A stretch of 64,000 nucleotides of DNA from Catenulispora acidiphila DSM 44928 (lineage in GTDB: Bacteria; Actinomycetota; Actinomycetes; Streptomycetales; Catenulisporaceae). How positions within the stretch are numbered: the stretch's first letter is position 1; each line of letters starts with the position of its first letter. Under the pieces are notes generated by a model. The model saw only the letters and a program-made list of their open reading frames with translations. It searched no databases and was not told the DNA's origin. Shown one piece after another: positions 17,901 through 26,709 of the stretch. A program made the translations under genes and the position numbers. The stretch spans positions 7,766,229-7,830,228 of the forward strand of contig NC_013131.1 in NCBI RefSeq assembly GCF_000024025.1, read 5' to 3'.

Positions 17901-18392
17901 ATGACCGGTATCGAAGTCCTCACCGCGGGCCGCTACGGCTACGCCGACCGGCGCATCCACCGCGACGACTTCGCCCACCAGCTGGCGATCATGCTGCCCG
18001 CCGACGACGGCGAACGGCTGCGTCCGGCCGTGGCCGTCACGGCGGAGGACCTGGTCAGCGCGGCGAAACTGTGCCGCCACCTGGCCGAGCGATATCCCGC
18101 CGAACCGCTGGGCCGGCTCGCCGAGCAGATCGCCTACCGCCTTGAACACCCGATCACCCACCCCGGTGCGATGGTGTTCTACGCCGCCGCACTGCTGTGC
18201 CGGGAACAGGAGGCCCTGAGCAGGGTCGAGAGCGCGACCATGGTCGCCGCGGTGCTGGAGGCGCGGGCCGCCGCCCACGCCGCCGACATGCTGGAGGCCA
18301 CGGCTCCCCAGACCCTGCGCTACACGGTCAAGTCCGCGATCGACGGGGACTTCGTGCGCGGCGCGCGCCATATGAAGGCCCACCAGAACTGA
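17901..18392 (+). CDS. Hypothetical protein
   Basis: 163 residues from ATG 17901, preceded by GGGAGAT. Mostly alpha-helical, with segments such as LVSAAKLCRHLAERYPAEP and TMVAAVLEARAAAHAADMLE; no signal peptide, membrane helix or catalytic motif that I recognise. It lies 22 bp after the zinc-ribbon gene and is probably co-transcribed with it, hence possibly under the same MarR control. Followed by two hairpins. Confidence 0.75.
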   Translation: MTGIEVLTAGRYGYADRRIHRDDFAHQLAIMLPADDGERLRPAVAVTAEDLVSAAKLCRHLAERYPAEPLGRLAEQIAYRLEHPITHPGAMVFYAAALLCREQEALSRVESATMVAAVLEARAAAHAADMLEATAPQTLRYTVKSAIDGDFVRGARHMKAHQN

Positions 18393-18405
18393 CGAACCGC
18401 CCGCC

Positions 18406-18436
18406 GGGCCGCTGCCGTCGAGGGCGTCAGCGGCCC
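18406..18436 (+). terminator. Hairpin after the 17901 gene
   Basis: Stem GGGCCGCTG / CAGCGGCCC with a 13-nt loop, 13 bp after the stop codon. No strong T-run. Confidence 0.6.
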
Positions 18437-18490
18437 TGAAAGACGGCGTCCATCCGGATGAAAACCGCGCGGGCCGTGCGCCCTGGCGGT

Positions 18491-18535
18491 GAGTACGGCG
18501 TCCTGCGTCCGTCCGCGACACAGGACGCCGCACTC
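18491..18535. terminator. Second hairpin between convergent genes
   Basis: CGGCGTCCTG / CAGGACGCCG with a 15-nt loop, extended by GAGT / ACTC after one mismatch. It lies between the rightward 17901 gene and the leftward methyltransferase and could act in both directions. The remainder of 18393-18684 holds no gene I can support. Confidence 0.55.
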
Positions 18536-18684
18536 CGCTTCTCACAGCACGGCACGCTCCCGACGCCGACGAATCCGCACTCTGATATCGCCTGACAGCC
18601 CCGCACAGCGCCCGAGGGCCCGGCGCGGGGCGGGATCCTGGCGCCGCGCCCGCCCGGTCGGCAGCGGGCCCATGGCGGCTCCGC

Positions 18685-19518
18685 TCAGCGCTTGATCCCC
18701 ACCCCGACCAGACCCCAGATCTCCTGCCAGTCCTCGCGGACCTCGCCGTCGGGGCGCCACAGCGGCCGCGGCACGATGCCGGGCTGGATGATCTCGGTGC
18801 CGGTGAACAGGTCCCTGATCTCCTTCTCGCTGCGCATGTACATCGGCGAGGTCGCCTGGTCCCAGGCGCGGACCGCCGCCTCGGCCTGGACCGGGCGGCC
18901 GCCGTCGGTGATGTGCGAGACCACCAGGGCGCTGCCGGCGGGGACGGCGGCCAGGAACTCGGCGACCATCGCGTGCGGGTCCTCTTCGGGCGCGATGAAG
19001 TGCAGCAGGGAGTTCATCACGATCGCCACCGGCTGCTTCAGGTCCAGCACGCGGCGCAGTTCCGGGTCGGCCAGCACCTCGGCGGGGCGGCGGACGTCGG
19101 CCTCGACGACCGCGGTGTGCGTCGGGTCGGCGGCGGCCACCAGGGCGCGGCCGTGGACGGCGACCATCGGGTCGTAGTCGACGAAGACGATGCGCGCCTG
19201 CGGGTGCGCCTCGCGGGCGGTGTCGCCGATGTTGTCCGTGCCGGGCAGGCCGCTGCCGAGGTCGAGGAACTGCGTGATGCCGGAGGCGGCGAGGAATCTG
19301 GTCGCGCGATTGAGGAACGCGCGGTTCTCCTGGAGGATCTCGCGGGCTTGCGGAACGTGGCGCAGCGCCGTCTCGGCGGCCTCGCGGTCCACGTCGAAGT
19401 AGTGCATCCCGCCGAGCAGGTATTCGTAGATACGCGCGGTGTGGGCCCTGGTGGTGTCCAGCTCCGGGGGCACCCAGCCGGGGATCAGTGTGCTGTCGAT
19501 GGTGTCGACGACGTCCAT
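18685..19518 (-). CDS. SAM-dependent methyltransferase, actinomycete S-adenosyl methyltransferase family
   Basis: 277 residues from ATG 19518 (MDVVDTIDSTLIPGW), with GGGGGG just upstream; the frame is open further, but family members start near PPELDTTRAHTARIYEYLLGG. The SAM-binding motif is GITQFLDLGSGLPGTDNIGD, followed by ARIVFVDYDPMVAVHGRALV (motif II acidic residue) and AIVMNSLLHFIAPEEDPHAM. The C-terminal half has the conserved PGIVPRPLWRPDG. This family is expanded in Streptomyces-like genomes; substrates are largely unknown. Divergent from the CHAP-like gene. Confidence 0.9.
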   Translation of the reverse strand: MDVVDTIDSTLIPGWVPPELDTTRAHTARIYEYLLGGMHYFDVDREAAETALRHVPQAREILQENRAFLNRATRFLAASGITQFLDLGSGLPGTDNIGDTAREAHPQARIVFVDYDPMVAVHGRALVAAADPTHTAVVEADVRRPAEVLADPELRRVLDLKQPVAIVMNSLLHFIAPEEDPHAMVAEFLAAVPAGSALVVSHITDGGRPVQAEAAVRAWDQATSPMYMRSEKEIRDLFTGTEIIQPGIVPRPLWRPDGEVREDWQEIWGLVGVGIKR

Positions 19519-19787
19519 GGTCCCCCCGCTGCCGGCTCCGAGTTCCGTACTGTCCACCGAGGTCGCGGCGGGTTCGGGTGGCCCGCCGGTCTTCGAGGCC
19601 TGATGTTCGTCAACCACCCGCGAGAGCCTAGCGGACAACCCTGTGAACCGGACCCGCGAACAATGACCGAGATCGGGTCTTGACACCCGGCGACACTCGC
19701 GCTCTGACGGCTCGTCATTGTCCCGATACGTATTCGACCCGAGTTGTCCGTCGTATTGTGGCGCCGCAGCTGGTAGAAATTTTGGTC

Positions 19788-22454
19788 ATGTCGAAGAATG
19801 CCAGCGCCCGACGAGTCCGCCGCCGCCTCATAGCCGGGGTGGCGGTGTCCACCATGGTCAGTGCGGCTTCGGTGGCGACCACGGTCAGCGCACAGGCCGA
19901 CGCGACCCCGTCCGGTGGCCAGTCGTCGCCGGCGGCGGCTCCGTCAACGCCGTCGTCGTCGAGCCAGCCGGATCCGACGTCGGGCAGCACGACCCCGGCG
20001 CCCACGCCGACCCCGACTCCCACACCGACGCCGACACCCACGCCGACTCCGACACCCACGAGCCCTCCCTCCTCGTCCTCGTCGTCGGCGCCGCCCACGA
20101 CGGGCCCGACCCAGCTGCCGCCCACGCCGACGGCGCCCCCGACGACGCAGCCGGTCGTCCCCTCGGCGCCCCCGAAGACCCCGGCGCCGGCGCCCGTCAA
20201 GGTCAAGCCGGCGCCGCCGGCGGCGAACCCGGCGCCCTACATCCCGCCGCCGGACCCGGTCCCGGTCCCGGTGCACCCGCCGGCCGGCGCGGGCCAGTTC
20301 GACAACTCGCTGATCGCCACCACCGCCCTGGCCTACGTCGGCCGGTGGGGCGGGCAGGCCTGCGTGGACGCCAACCGCTTCCGCTCCGGCCAGTGCCGGG
20401 AGTTCGTGGACTGCGTGGTGTCGCTGGCCAGCGGCGGCAAGATCTGGCCGGTCGACCCGGGCGGGAACTACCAGGTCGGGTTCAGCTCGGTCGGCGCGGT
20501 CCCGGTGGCGCCCGCCGCGGCCGCCGAGGGCGACATCATCCAGATCGGCGACCACGACGAGTCCAACCCGCTGCACACCGCGATCGTGCTGACCAACCAC
20601 GGCAACGGCACGTTCACCGTCGTGGACTCCAACTGGGTCGGCGAGCCGCTCGTCAAGGAACTGGTCGGCGTGCACGACTGGACGCCGCCGGCCGCCGCGC
20701 AGTTCTGGCGCCTGGGCGCGGTCAACCCGAACAACCCCGGCTGGCACATGCCGAAGGGCGGCCTCACCGGCGGCTCCGGTCTGATCGGGAACCAGGCTCC
20801 GGACACCGCGATCAACCCGCCGCCGCCGGCTCCGACGGCGAGCACGAACACCGTGAACGGACTGGCTTCCGGGATCATCACGGTGCGTTCGGCGGACGCC
20901 GATCCGGCGCACCCGGCGGTCCGCATGCAGTACTGGATCGACGGCAAGTCCGGCCAGGCGCTCGACAACGCCCCCGGCGGCGCGCTGCTCTCGCTGGACA
21001 CCACGAAGCTGTCGGACGGCCCGCACGTGATCACCACGCAGGCGATGGCGGCCGACGGCGCCATCTCCCCGCTGTCGGCACCGGTCACCATCACTGTCAC
21101 CAACCACCAGCTGACCATCGCCGTCGCCGCCCCGAACGCGCCGCTGCTGTCCGGCACGGTGCCGCTGGGCGTCGGCGCGGCTCCGGCCGCAGACCTGGCC
21201 ACCGAGACGTTGACGCTGGACGGCGTGGCGCAGCAGGAGCCGATGACCACCAGCAACCAGCTGAATCTGGACACGACCACCCTGACCGCCGGCCAGCACC
21301 AGATCAAGGTCGCGGTGACCAACCGCGAGGGCCAGACGGTGACGTGGGGACCGGTGATCGTGACGGTCACCGGCGCGGCCACCGGACCCCGGGCCGTGCT
21401 GCCCTCGGCCACCGCCGGGCACGCCGACCTCGTCGCGGTCGACGCCACCGGGCGGCTGCTGCGCTACCCCTGGGTCTCCGACGGGACGTTCGGCGTGCCG
21501 CAGCCGGTCGCCGACGGGTTCGCGGACGTCACCTCGCTCGTGGCCGGGCACTTCGCCGGCCCGGCCGGGGCGGTCCAGCTGCTCGCGGTGCGCAAGGACG
21601 GCAGCGCGCACCTGTACAGCTTCGACGCCGCCGGCAAGGCGGTGGATCAGGGTGCTGTCAACGGGCCGATCTGGAACAACTACACGCGTCTGACCGCCGG
21701 GGTGTTCACCAAGGGCGGGCAGGAGCAGCTGGTCGGGACCGACGCCGTCGGGCACGCGCAGCTGATCACGATCACGGTTCCGCCGGCTGTCATTCCGGCC
21801 ACGCCGGCGACGCCTGCCACACCGACGGTTCCGGCCACTCCCACGGCCGCGACTTCACCGGCTTCACCGGCATCGCCGACTTCCCCGGCGTCTCCAGCGT
21901 CCCCGGCCTCCCCGGCCTCCCCGGCCGGAGCGCTGCCCGGCGCCGCCACGACGTCCCTGCCAGGCTCCGGCGACACGCCTCTGTCCCGCCGCACCGACCC
22001 CCATCCGGCGGTCGCACCGGCTGCCGTGGTCACGGCGAAGCCCGCGATCACCACGGCGATCCAAGGACTGCCGCAGAGCCCGGTGCTCGCCGGCGCGGTG
22101 ACCATCCAAGCCGTTCCGGGCGCCGACGGGATCGACGAGCTGGTGTCCGCCGACGCTACCGGCGCGGTCGCCACCTTCACCTTCGGCGGCGCGCAGGGAT
22201 TCGTGCCGGTCGCGAGCGCGCCCGGCGCGCCCGCCGCCGTCCGGCTGCCGGCTCCGGTCGGCACCCCGGTCGTCGGCGGATTCGTCGGCAAGGACCAGGA
22301 GATCCTCGTCACGGGAGCCGACGGGCAGACCTGGCTCCTGTCGCTGGCGCATCCCGAGCGGCCGGCTCAGGGTGCTGCGTTCCAGTCGGACGCCGTGGTC
22401 CCGCCGACCCAGCCCGCGCAGAGCCAGCACCGGCTCAGCCAGCCCGCGGGATGA
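19788..22454 (+). CDS. Large secreted CHAP/NlpC-like protein with Pro-rich linkers and C-terminal beta-propeller-like region
   Basis: 888 residues from ATG 19788 (MSKNASARRVRRRL). Sec-type leader with hydrophobic LIAGVAVSTMVSAASVATT and cleavage near AQADATP. Then a Thr/Pro linker with (PT)n runs. Residues ~175-320 resemble a papain-fold cell-wall amidase: GQCREFVDCVVSLASGGK (candidate Cys), NPLHTAIVLTNHGNGTFTVV (candidate His) and DSNWVG (Asn). Two Ig-like regions follow, and after residue ~545 repeated propeller-like strands (HADLVAVDATGRLLRYPWVS; LVSADATGAVATFTF) split by an ATP/SPA repeat linker. Likely secreted and wall- or glycan-associated; peptidase or amidase activity is inferred only from the fold-like triad. 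Confidence 0.8.
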   Translation: MSKNASARRVRRRLIAGVAVSTMVSAASVATTVSAQADATPSGGQSSPAAAPSTPSSSSQPDPTSGSTTPAPTPTPTPTPTPTPTPTPTPTSPPSSSSSSAPPTTGPTQLPPTPTAPPTTQPVVPSAPPKTPAPAPVKVKPAPPAANPAPYIPPPDPVPVPVHPPAGAGQFDNSLIATTALAYVGRWGGQACVDANRFRSGQCREFVDCVVSLASGGKIWPVDPGGNYQVGFSSVGAVPVAPAAAAEGDIIQIGDHDESNPLHTAIVLTNHGNGTFTVVDSNWVGEPLVKELVGVHDWTPPAAAQFWRLGAVNPNNPGWHMPKGGLTGGSGLIGNQAPDTAINPPPPAPTASTNTVNGLASGIITVRSADADPAHPAVRMQYWIDGKSGQALDNAPGGALLSLDTTKLSDGPHVITTQAMAADGAISPLSAPVTITVTNHQLTIAVAAPNAPLLSGTVPLGVGAAPAADLATETLTLDGVAQQEPMTTSNQLNLDTTTLTAGQHQIKVAVTNREGQTVTWGPVIVTVTGAATGPRAVLPSATAGHADLVAVDATGRLLRYPWVSDGTFGVPQPVADGFADVTSLVAGHFAGPAGAVQLLAVRKDGSAHLYSFDAAGKAVDQGAVNGPIWNNYTRLTAGVFTKGGQEQLVGTDAVGHAQLITITVPPAVIPATPATPATPTVPATPTAATSPASPASPTSPASPASPASPASPAGALPGAATTSLPGSGDTPLSRRTDPHPAVAPAAVVTAKPAITTAIQGLPQSPVLAGAVTIQAVPGADGIDELVSADATGAVATFTFGGAQGFVPVASAPGAPAAVRLPAPVGTPVVGGFVGKDQEILVTGADGQTWLLSLAHPERPAQGAAFQSDAVVPPTQPAQSQHRLSQPAG

Positions 22455-22491
22455 TCGCGCGGGCTCTGCGAGCGTAGAGAAAATGGTGACA

Positions 22492-22524
22492 GCCGCCCGG
22501 GAACTGGGAGGTCTCCCGGGCGGC
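22492..22524 (+). terminator. Terminator-like hairpin after the CHAP-like gene
   Basis: Perfect 11-bp stem GCCGCCCGGGA / TCCCGGGCGGC with an 11-nt loop. It also lies beyond the 3' end of the leftward small gene at 22542, so it may serve both strands. Confidence 0.75.
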
Positions 22525-22541
22525 CGTCTACGCCTTGTTTA

Positions 22542-22736
22542 TCAGGTTCGCCGTTCCGGCGCTACGGTCCCGGGCTCGCTGCGGACGGGTGACGGTTGCG
22601 CGGCCGCGCTGCTCGCGCCCTCCCCGACGCGCTCCTGACGGTGATCCGCGCACCGATCCGTCAAACGCAAAACCAACACGATGTTCGCCAGGACCAACAC
22701 GGCGACGAGGGTGGCCAACACGGACGGAAGGGACAT
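22542..22736 (-). CDS. Small single-pass membrane protein
   Basis: 64 residues from ATG 22736, with AAGGAG five bases upstream (a GTG two codons earlier is less well placed). N-terminal hydrophobic helix SVLATLVAVLVLANIVLVLR followed by a basic and polar tail (LTDRCADHRQERVGEG). No recognised family. The good ribosome site and clear hydrophobic segment support it as a real gene. Confidence 0.55.
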   Translation of the reverse strand: MSLPSVLATLVAVLVLANIVLVLRLTDRCADHRQERVGEGASSAAAQPSPVRSEPGTVAPERRT

Positions 22737-22959
22737 GCGCACTCCTTGCCGAGCACCACGGCCGAGGGACCGGCGCTTACGGGTGATCAGGTGCGGATGC
22801 TACCAAAGCCGGACCCGCGCAGGTAAGGCTCTGATTCGCAGGATGACCCACACTTCTTCCTAAGAATTCCCAGGGTGTTCGCCCGAGTACCCCGAGCGAT
22901 GTTTTCTCCGCCCGGAATGTCGCGAAGTGCCGGATACGAAACCGCGGCGAGGCGTTGAT
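22737..22959. other. Intergenic region, no gene seen
   Basis: With the hairpin at 22960-22995 this forms a ~300-bp stretch between the small membrane protein and ahcY. It should contain the leftward promoter of the small gene. No structured RNA recognised. Confidence 0.45.
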
Positions 22960-22995
22960 CGGGAGCTGACCGGCCCGCAAGCCGATCAGCTCCCG
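22960..22995 (-). terminator. Terminator-like hairpin downstream of ahcY
   Basis: CGGGAGCTGA / TCAGCTCCCG with an inner GGC / GCC pair and a six-base loop, 47 bp beyond the ahcY stop. No T-run. Confidence 0.65.
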
Positions 22996-23011
22996 CAGAG
23001 CCTCAGTGTCG

Positions 23012-23051
23012 CCTAGTTCTGCTTAGCGCCGTTTAATACCGCTTAGTACCG
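23012..23051 (-). repeat. 10-bp tandem repeat across the ahcY stop codon
   Basis: On the coding strand the four consecutive decamers are CGGTACTAAG, CGGTATTAAA, CGGCGCTAAG and CAGAACTAGG. The first contains the last codons and the TAA stop of ahcY; the others repeat them in degenerate form outside the gene. Confidence 0.7.
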
Positions 23052-24503
23052 GTAGTGCTCGGCCTTATAAGGGCCCTCAATCTCCACGCCGAGGTACTCC
23101 GCCTGCTCGGCGGACAGCTCGGTGAGCTGCACGCCGAGCGCGTCCAGATGCAGCCGCGCCACCTTCTCGTCGAGGTGCTTGGGCAGGCGGTACACCGCGT
23201 CCTGGTAGCGGTCGGGCTGCGTGAACAGCTCGATCTGCGCCAGGACCTGGTTCGCGAACGACGCCGACATCACGAAGCTCGGATGGCCGGTGGCGTTGCC
23301 GAGGTTGAACAGGCGCCCCTCGGACAGCACGAGGACCGCGTGCCCGTCCGCGAACGTCCACTGGTGGACCTGCGGCTTGATCTCGGTCTTGGTCACGCCG
23401 GGGTGCGCGGCCAGGCCGGCGAGGTCGATCTCGGTGTCGAAGTGGCCGACGTTGCCGACGATCGCGTTGTGCCGCATGCGCGCCAGGTGCTCGACGCCGA
23501 TGGCGCCGGTGCCGCCGGTGGCGGTGACGAAGATGTGCCCGTCGGCGACGACCTGCTCCAGGCGCGCCACCTGGAAGCCGTCCATCGCCGCCTGGAGGGC
23601 GTTGATGGGGTCGATCTCCGTGATCACGACGCGCGCGCCCTGGCCGCGCAGCGCCTCGGCCGCGCCCTTGCCGACGTCGCCGTAGCCGCAGACCACGGCG
23701 ACCTTGCCGCCGAGCATGACGTCGGTGGCGCGGTTCAGGCCGTCGGGCAGGGAGTGGCGGATGCCGTACTTGTTGTCGAACTTGGACTTGGTGACCGAGT
23801 CGTTGACGTTGATCGCCGGGAACAGCAGCCGTCCTTCTCGCGCCAGCTTGTACAGGCGCGCGACGCCGTTGGTGGTCTCCTCCGACACCCCGCGCAGCCC
23901 GGCGGCGATGCGGGTGAAGCGGCGGTCGTCCTCGGCGAGGCTGTCGGCCAGCAGCCGCAGGATCTGGCGGCGCTCCTCGTGATCGCCGGGCTCCGGCTCC
24001 GGGACACCGCCGGCGGTCTCGTACTCGGCGCCGAGGTGGACCAGCAAGGTGGCGTCGCCGCCGTCGTCGACGAGCAGGTCCGGACCGCGGCCGTCGCCGA
24101 AGTCGAACAGCTGGCGGGTGCACCACCAGTACTCCTCGAGGGTTTCGCCCTTCCAGGCGAACACCGAGGTGCCGGTGGGCTTGCCGGGCGTGCCGTCCGG
24201 ACCGACGACGACCGCGGCCGCCGCCTCGTCCTGGGTGGAGAAGATGTTGCAGGACACCCAGCGGACCTCGGCGCCGAGCGCGGCGAGAGTCTCGATGAGG
24301 ACCGCGGTCTGCACGGTCATGTGCAGGGAGCCGGCGATCCGGGCGCCGCGCAGGGGCTGCGCCGCCGCGTGCTCGGCGCGCAGCGCCATCAGGCCGGGCA
24401 TCTCGTGCTCGGCCAACTGGATCTGGAGGCGGCCGGACTCGGCCAGGTCGAGGTCGGCGACGGCGAACCGCAGGCCGCCGATCTCCTTCAGGTGGTGCTT
24501 CAT
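23043..24503 (-). CDS. ahcY: Adenosylhomocysteinase (S-adenosylhomocysteine hydrolase)
   Basis: 486 residues from ATG 24503 ([20 protein letters not shown]). Hydrolyses S-adenosylhomocysteine to adenosine and homocysteine, clearing the inhibitory product of SAM methyltransferases. Substrate-domain motifs [31 protein letters not shown] and [16 protein letters not shown] are intact; the NAD-binding region has [20 protein letters not shown], and the family C-terminus YKAEHYRY is present. It carries the longer insertion around 150-195 seen in actinobacterial enzymes. The frame is open upstream of the chosen ATG, but that part overlaps an SAH riboswitch, so it is leader. Expression is probably switched on by its own substrate. 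Confidence 0.97.
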   Translation of the reverse strand: MKHHLKEIGGLRFAVADLDLAESGRLQIQLAEHEMPGLMALRAEHAAAQPLRGARIAGSLHMTVQTAVLIETLAALGAEVRWVSCNIFSTQDEAAAAVVVGPDGTPGKPTGTSVFAWKGETLEEYWWCTRQLFDFGDGRGPDLLVDDGGDATLLVHLGAEYETAGGVPEPEPGDHEERRQILRLLADSLAEDDRRFTRIAAGLRGVSEETTNGVARLYKLAREGRLLFPAINVNDSVTKSKFDNKYGIRHSLPDGLNRATDVMLGGKVAVVCGYGDVGKGAAEALRGQGARVVITEIDPINALQAAMDGFQVARLEQVVADGHIFVTATGGTGAIGVEHLARMRHNAIVGNVGHFDTEIDLAGLAAHPGVTKTEIKPQVHQWTFADGHAVLVLSEGRLFNLGNATGHPSFVMSASFANQVLAQIELFTQPDRYQDAVYRLPKHLDEKVARLHLDALGVQLTELSAEQAEYLGVEIEGPYKAEHYRY

Positions 24504-24556
24504 GCTCGCTTTCCCGTCTTCGCATGAGGTGGTGGAACCTCGGGGAAGCACGAAGT

Positions 24557-24644
24557 GCGCCTCCACGAGGGAGGCGCCCTTGGGAAAGTCGTCGGGACCG
24601 AGCGTGGCGGATCCTCGAGATCCGTTGCAGCGCCTCTCAGCTCC
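24557..24644 (-). promoter_or_regulatory. SAH riboswitch in the ahcY leader, with visible expression platform
   Basis: On the ahcY coding strand, from 24644: GGAGCTGAG, then AGGCGCTGCAACGG, a hairpin CGGATC-TCGAG-GATCCG, then GCCACGCTCGG, and finally AAGGGCGCCTC ending at 24571. This order matches the SAH riboswitch core (GCGCTGCAA..., GCCAGGCTCGG..., ...GGCGCTC). P1 forms between GGAGCTGAG and CTCGGTCC (one bulge), and the pseudoknot helix between AGGCGC and GCGCCT. The same 3' strand GCGCCTCC can instead pair with GGAGGCGC at 24557-24564 (read on the coding strand), giving a competing hairpin. SAH binding should favour the pseudoknot and so free the downstream leader, turning ahcY on. Confidence 0.82.
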
Positions 24645-24689
24645 GGCGGCGCCTGCACAAGCGGCGCGTTTTCAATGTAGCCGATCGCC

Positions 24690-25130
24690 TCATAGGTCGC
24701 GCAGGAACACCACGCGCGCCTCTCCCGGCCCGGCGTAGTCCTCGACGACCTGCGCGCTGAAGCCGATCGCGGTGTGGAACGCGACGCTGTTCGTGTTCAC
24801 GACCCCGGTGATCGCCTTCAGCCGCGTGGCGCCCTGCGCGGCGGCGAGGCGGGCGAACTCCTCGTGCAGCCGGCGTCCCAAGCCCGTGCCGCGCGCGTCG
24901 TCGCGGGTGGCGATGAAGTGGATGTAGCCGACGTGGTCGGGGTTCACCCAGCCCATCAGGTAGCCGCGGATGCCCTCGGGGGAATCGGCGACCATACACG
25001 TCGCGCCGAACTCGTGGACGATCGGGAACATGTGCCCCCAGCGCATATCGCGCTCGCCCCAGTAGCGCGGCATGTCGGCGACGATCTGGCTGAGGTCCGC
25101 GACGGTCATCGGACGCATGGTCTCGGTCAT
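24690..25130 (-). CDS. GNAT-family N-acetyltransferase
   Basis: 146 residues from ATG 25130 (MTETMRPMTVADLSQI). Acetyl-CoA binding signature ATRDDARGTGLGRRLHEEF (R/Q-x-x-G-x-G/A) near residues 73-91, followed by GVVNTNSVAFHTAIGFSAQ, the common GNAT motif B. Substrate unknown. An upstream open frame to 25250 is part of a GC-rich hairpin and was rejected as N-terminus. Lies between ahcY and the multicopper oxidase, same strand, separated from the latter by a strong hairpin. Confidence 0.9.
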   Translation of the reverse strand: MTETMRPMTVADLSQIVADMPRYWGERDMRWGHMFPIVHEFGATCMVADSPEGIRGYLMGWVNPDHVGYIHFIATRDDARGTGLGRRLHEEFARLAAAQGATRLKAITGVVNTNSVAFHTAIGFSAQVVEDYAGPGEARVVFLRDL

Positions 25131-25162
25131 GGGGCGATCTTGACACAGGGGCGCCGCGCCGA

Positions 25163-25197
25163 GTCCGGGACCGGCGGGGCGAGCGCCGGTCCCGGAC
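25163..25197 (-). terminator. Strong hairpin between multicopper oxidase and GNAT genes
   Basis: Perfect 13-bp stem GTCCGGGACCGGC / GCCGGTCCCGGAC with a 9-nt loop. It follows the leftward oxidase gene by ~120 bp and lies just upstream of the GNAT start. Confidence 0.7.
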
Positions 25198-25315
25198 CCT
25201 GTGGCGGGTCGGGCAGGTCTGTGTTTGCCGAATAGTGCCGTGTGTGCCAAGGAGCGCCGTGTTTGCCGGGTGTTGTGATGGCGTTGTCTGTCAGCTCACC
25301 GCGGCCACGGGTTCA

Positions 25316-26563
25316 TCATGCCTCCGTCTTGGTGTCCTGCGATACACCGGTGAGCAATGGCAGGCGGCTGACGGCCCTGCCACCGACGTCCAGCTCCGCC
25401 AGCGTCGCGTCCGGGTACGGGTCTCCCAGGGGTCCGTTGGCGGAGGAAGTGCTGCGCAGCCAGGCGGTACCCGGGGTGCCGTTCGCCGTGACCAGGACGT
25501 CGTAGCACTTCCCTGGCGCCAGGATCAGCGTGCCCACGGTGGTGACGTCGGCAGCCGGGACGCCGTCCTCGCCGACGACGGTGAAGGCGTAGCCGTCCAT
25601 GCGGAGCCGGTAGGAGATGTCGGCGCCGGCGTTGATCAGGCGCCACAGCTGCGTCTCGTTGGGAGCCATCGTGACGACCGGTCGCAGTTGGCTGTTGACC
25701 AGGCGGACCGTCGTGGCGGCGGCGCCGGTCTGGAAGTCCTTGAGGATGAACGTGTGGGCGATGATGTGCTGGTAGGCGGCGGGCAGCAGAGTCCGGTCGT
25801 CGCCGACGATCAGCGCGCCGGACAAGCCGGCGAAGACCTGGTTCTCAGTGCCGCTGCCGGAGCCCGTACTGGCAGCACAGTTCGCTCCCATGGCGTGCGA
25901 GTGGTACCAGTACGTGCCCTGCGGATGGTTCGCCGGGATCACGAGGTGGTAGGTGGAAGTACCGCCGGGGGCGACGCACACGAACTCGTCGCCGGAGTGG
26001 TCCGCCGGATCGAGGTGCAGCCCGTGGAAGTGCACGTCGGTGGCCACCGGGAGGTGGTTCACCAGGCGGACGTCCACCTGCGCGCCGGGGTCGAAGCGGA
26101 TGGTCGGGGCGACGTAGGAACCGTTGTAGGACTGGCCGATCACGGTCTTGCCGGCCAGGTCGAACTGCGTGTCGTGGGCGTCGAGGGTGACGGTCAAATC
26201 GCCATTGGAGCCGGCGGCCATGTCGGCCTCGGGCGGGTCTTGGAACGGCGCACCGGATCCCATGCGCTGGTCCTGGTCCGTCGCCGCGGGCGAGGCGTTC
26301 AACGTCCCTGTCGAGGACGCCAACGCCACCGCGCCGGTGGCGGCGGACAAGATGGCCAGGACTGTGATCACGAGTACGGCGCGGCTTGCTATCAGGCTTC
26401 TTAACGAGGTGTCGTGGTGTCCGTTTTCGGGCGCGGGCGAGCGCCATCGATGGGCAGCGGCCACGGCGGATGTCCTTCCTGGGTGGCAGGGGCGGGAGGT
26501 GGCGGAGCCGGGTGACGCTGTGAATCCGAACCATTCGCTGAACCGCTGTAGCTTTTCAGCCAT
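25316..26563 (-). CDS. Multicopper oxidase-like protein lacking the C-terminal copper domain
   Basis: 415 residues as read from ATG 26563; the real start is uncertain because the Sec-like hydrophobic segment (AVLVITVLAILSAATGAVAL) begins only near residue 62 and there is no clear ribosome site. Cupredoxin domain 1 has VHFHGLHLDPADHSG and GTYWYHSHAMGANC, the first two histidine pairs of the trinuclear copper cluster. Domain 2 follows (NETQLWRLINAGADISYRLR). The protein then stops at TGVSQDTKTEA. The third domain with HPxHxH and HCHxxxH motifs, needed for the type 1 copper and to complete the cluster, is not found in this frame or in the 185 bp downstream. It is either a truncated gene or a non-oxidase derivative. 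Confidence 0.8.
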   Translation of the reverse strand: MAEKLQRFSEWFGFTASPGSATSRPCHPGRTSAVAAAHRWRSPAPENGHHDTSLRSLIASRAVLVITVLAILSAATGAVALASSTGTLNASPAATDQDQRMGSGAPFQDPPEADMAAGSNGDLTVTLDAHDTQFDLAGKTVIGQSYNGSYVAPTIRFDPGAQVDVRLVNHLPVATDVHFHGLHLDPADHSGDEFVCVAPGGTSTYHLVIPANHPQGTYWYHSHAMGANCAASTGSGSGTENQVFAGLSGALIVGDDRTLLPAAYQHIIAHTFILKDFQTGAAATTVRLVNSQLRPVVTMAPNETQLWRLINAGADISYRLRMDGYAFTVVGEDGVPAADVTTVGTLILAPGKCYDVLVTANGTPGTAWLRSTSSANGPLGDPYPDATLAELDVGGRAVSRLPLLTGVSQDTKTEA

Positions 26564-26709
26564 CCGTGCTCGAATTTAGGACCTGTGCGGCTTTTGGTCC
26601 AGGGGACGACGAATCGGCGCCGCGGCGGCCATACGGCAGAAACGAGCCTGAGCGTCCACTTCCTTGACGCTCGCGTCTGACGCACAGGGTTGTTCCCTAG
26701 CGTCGCGGC

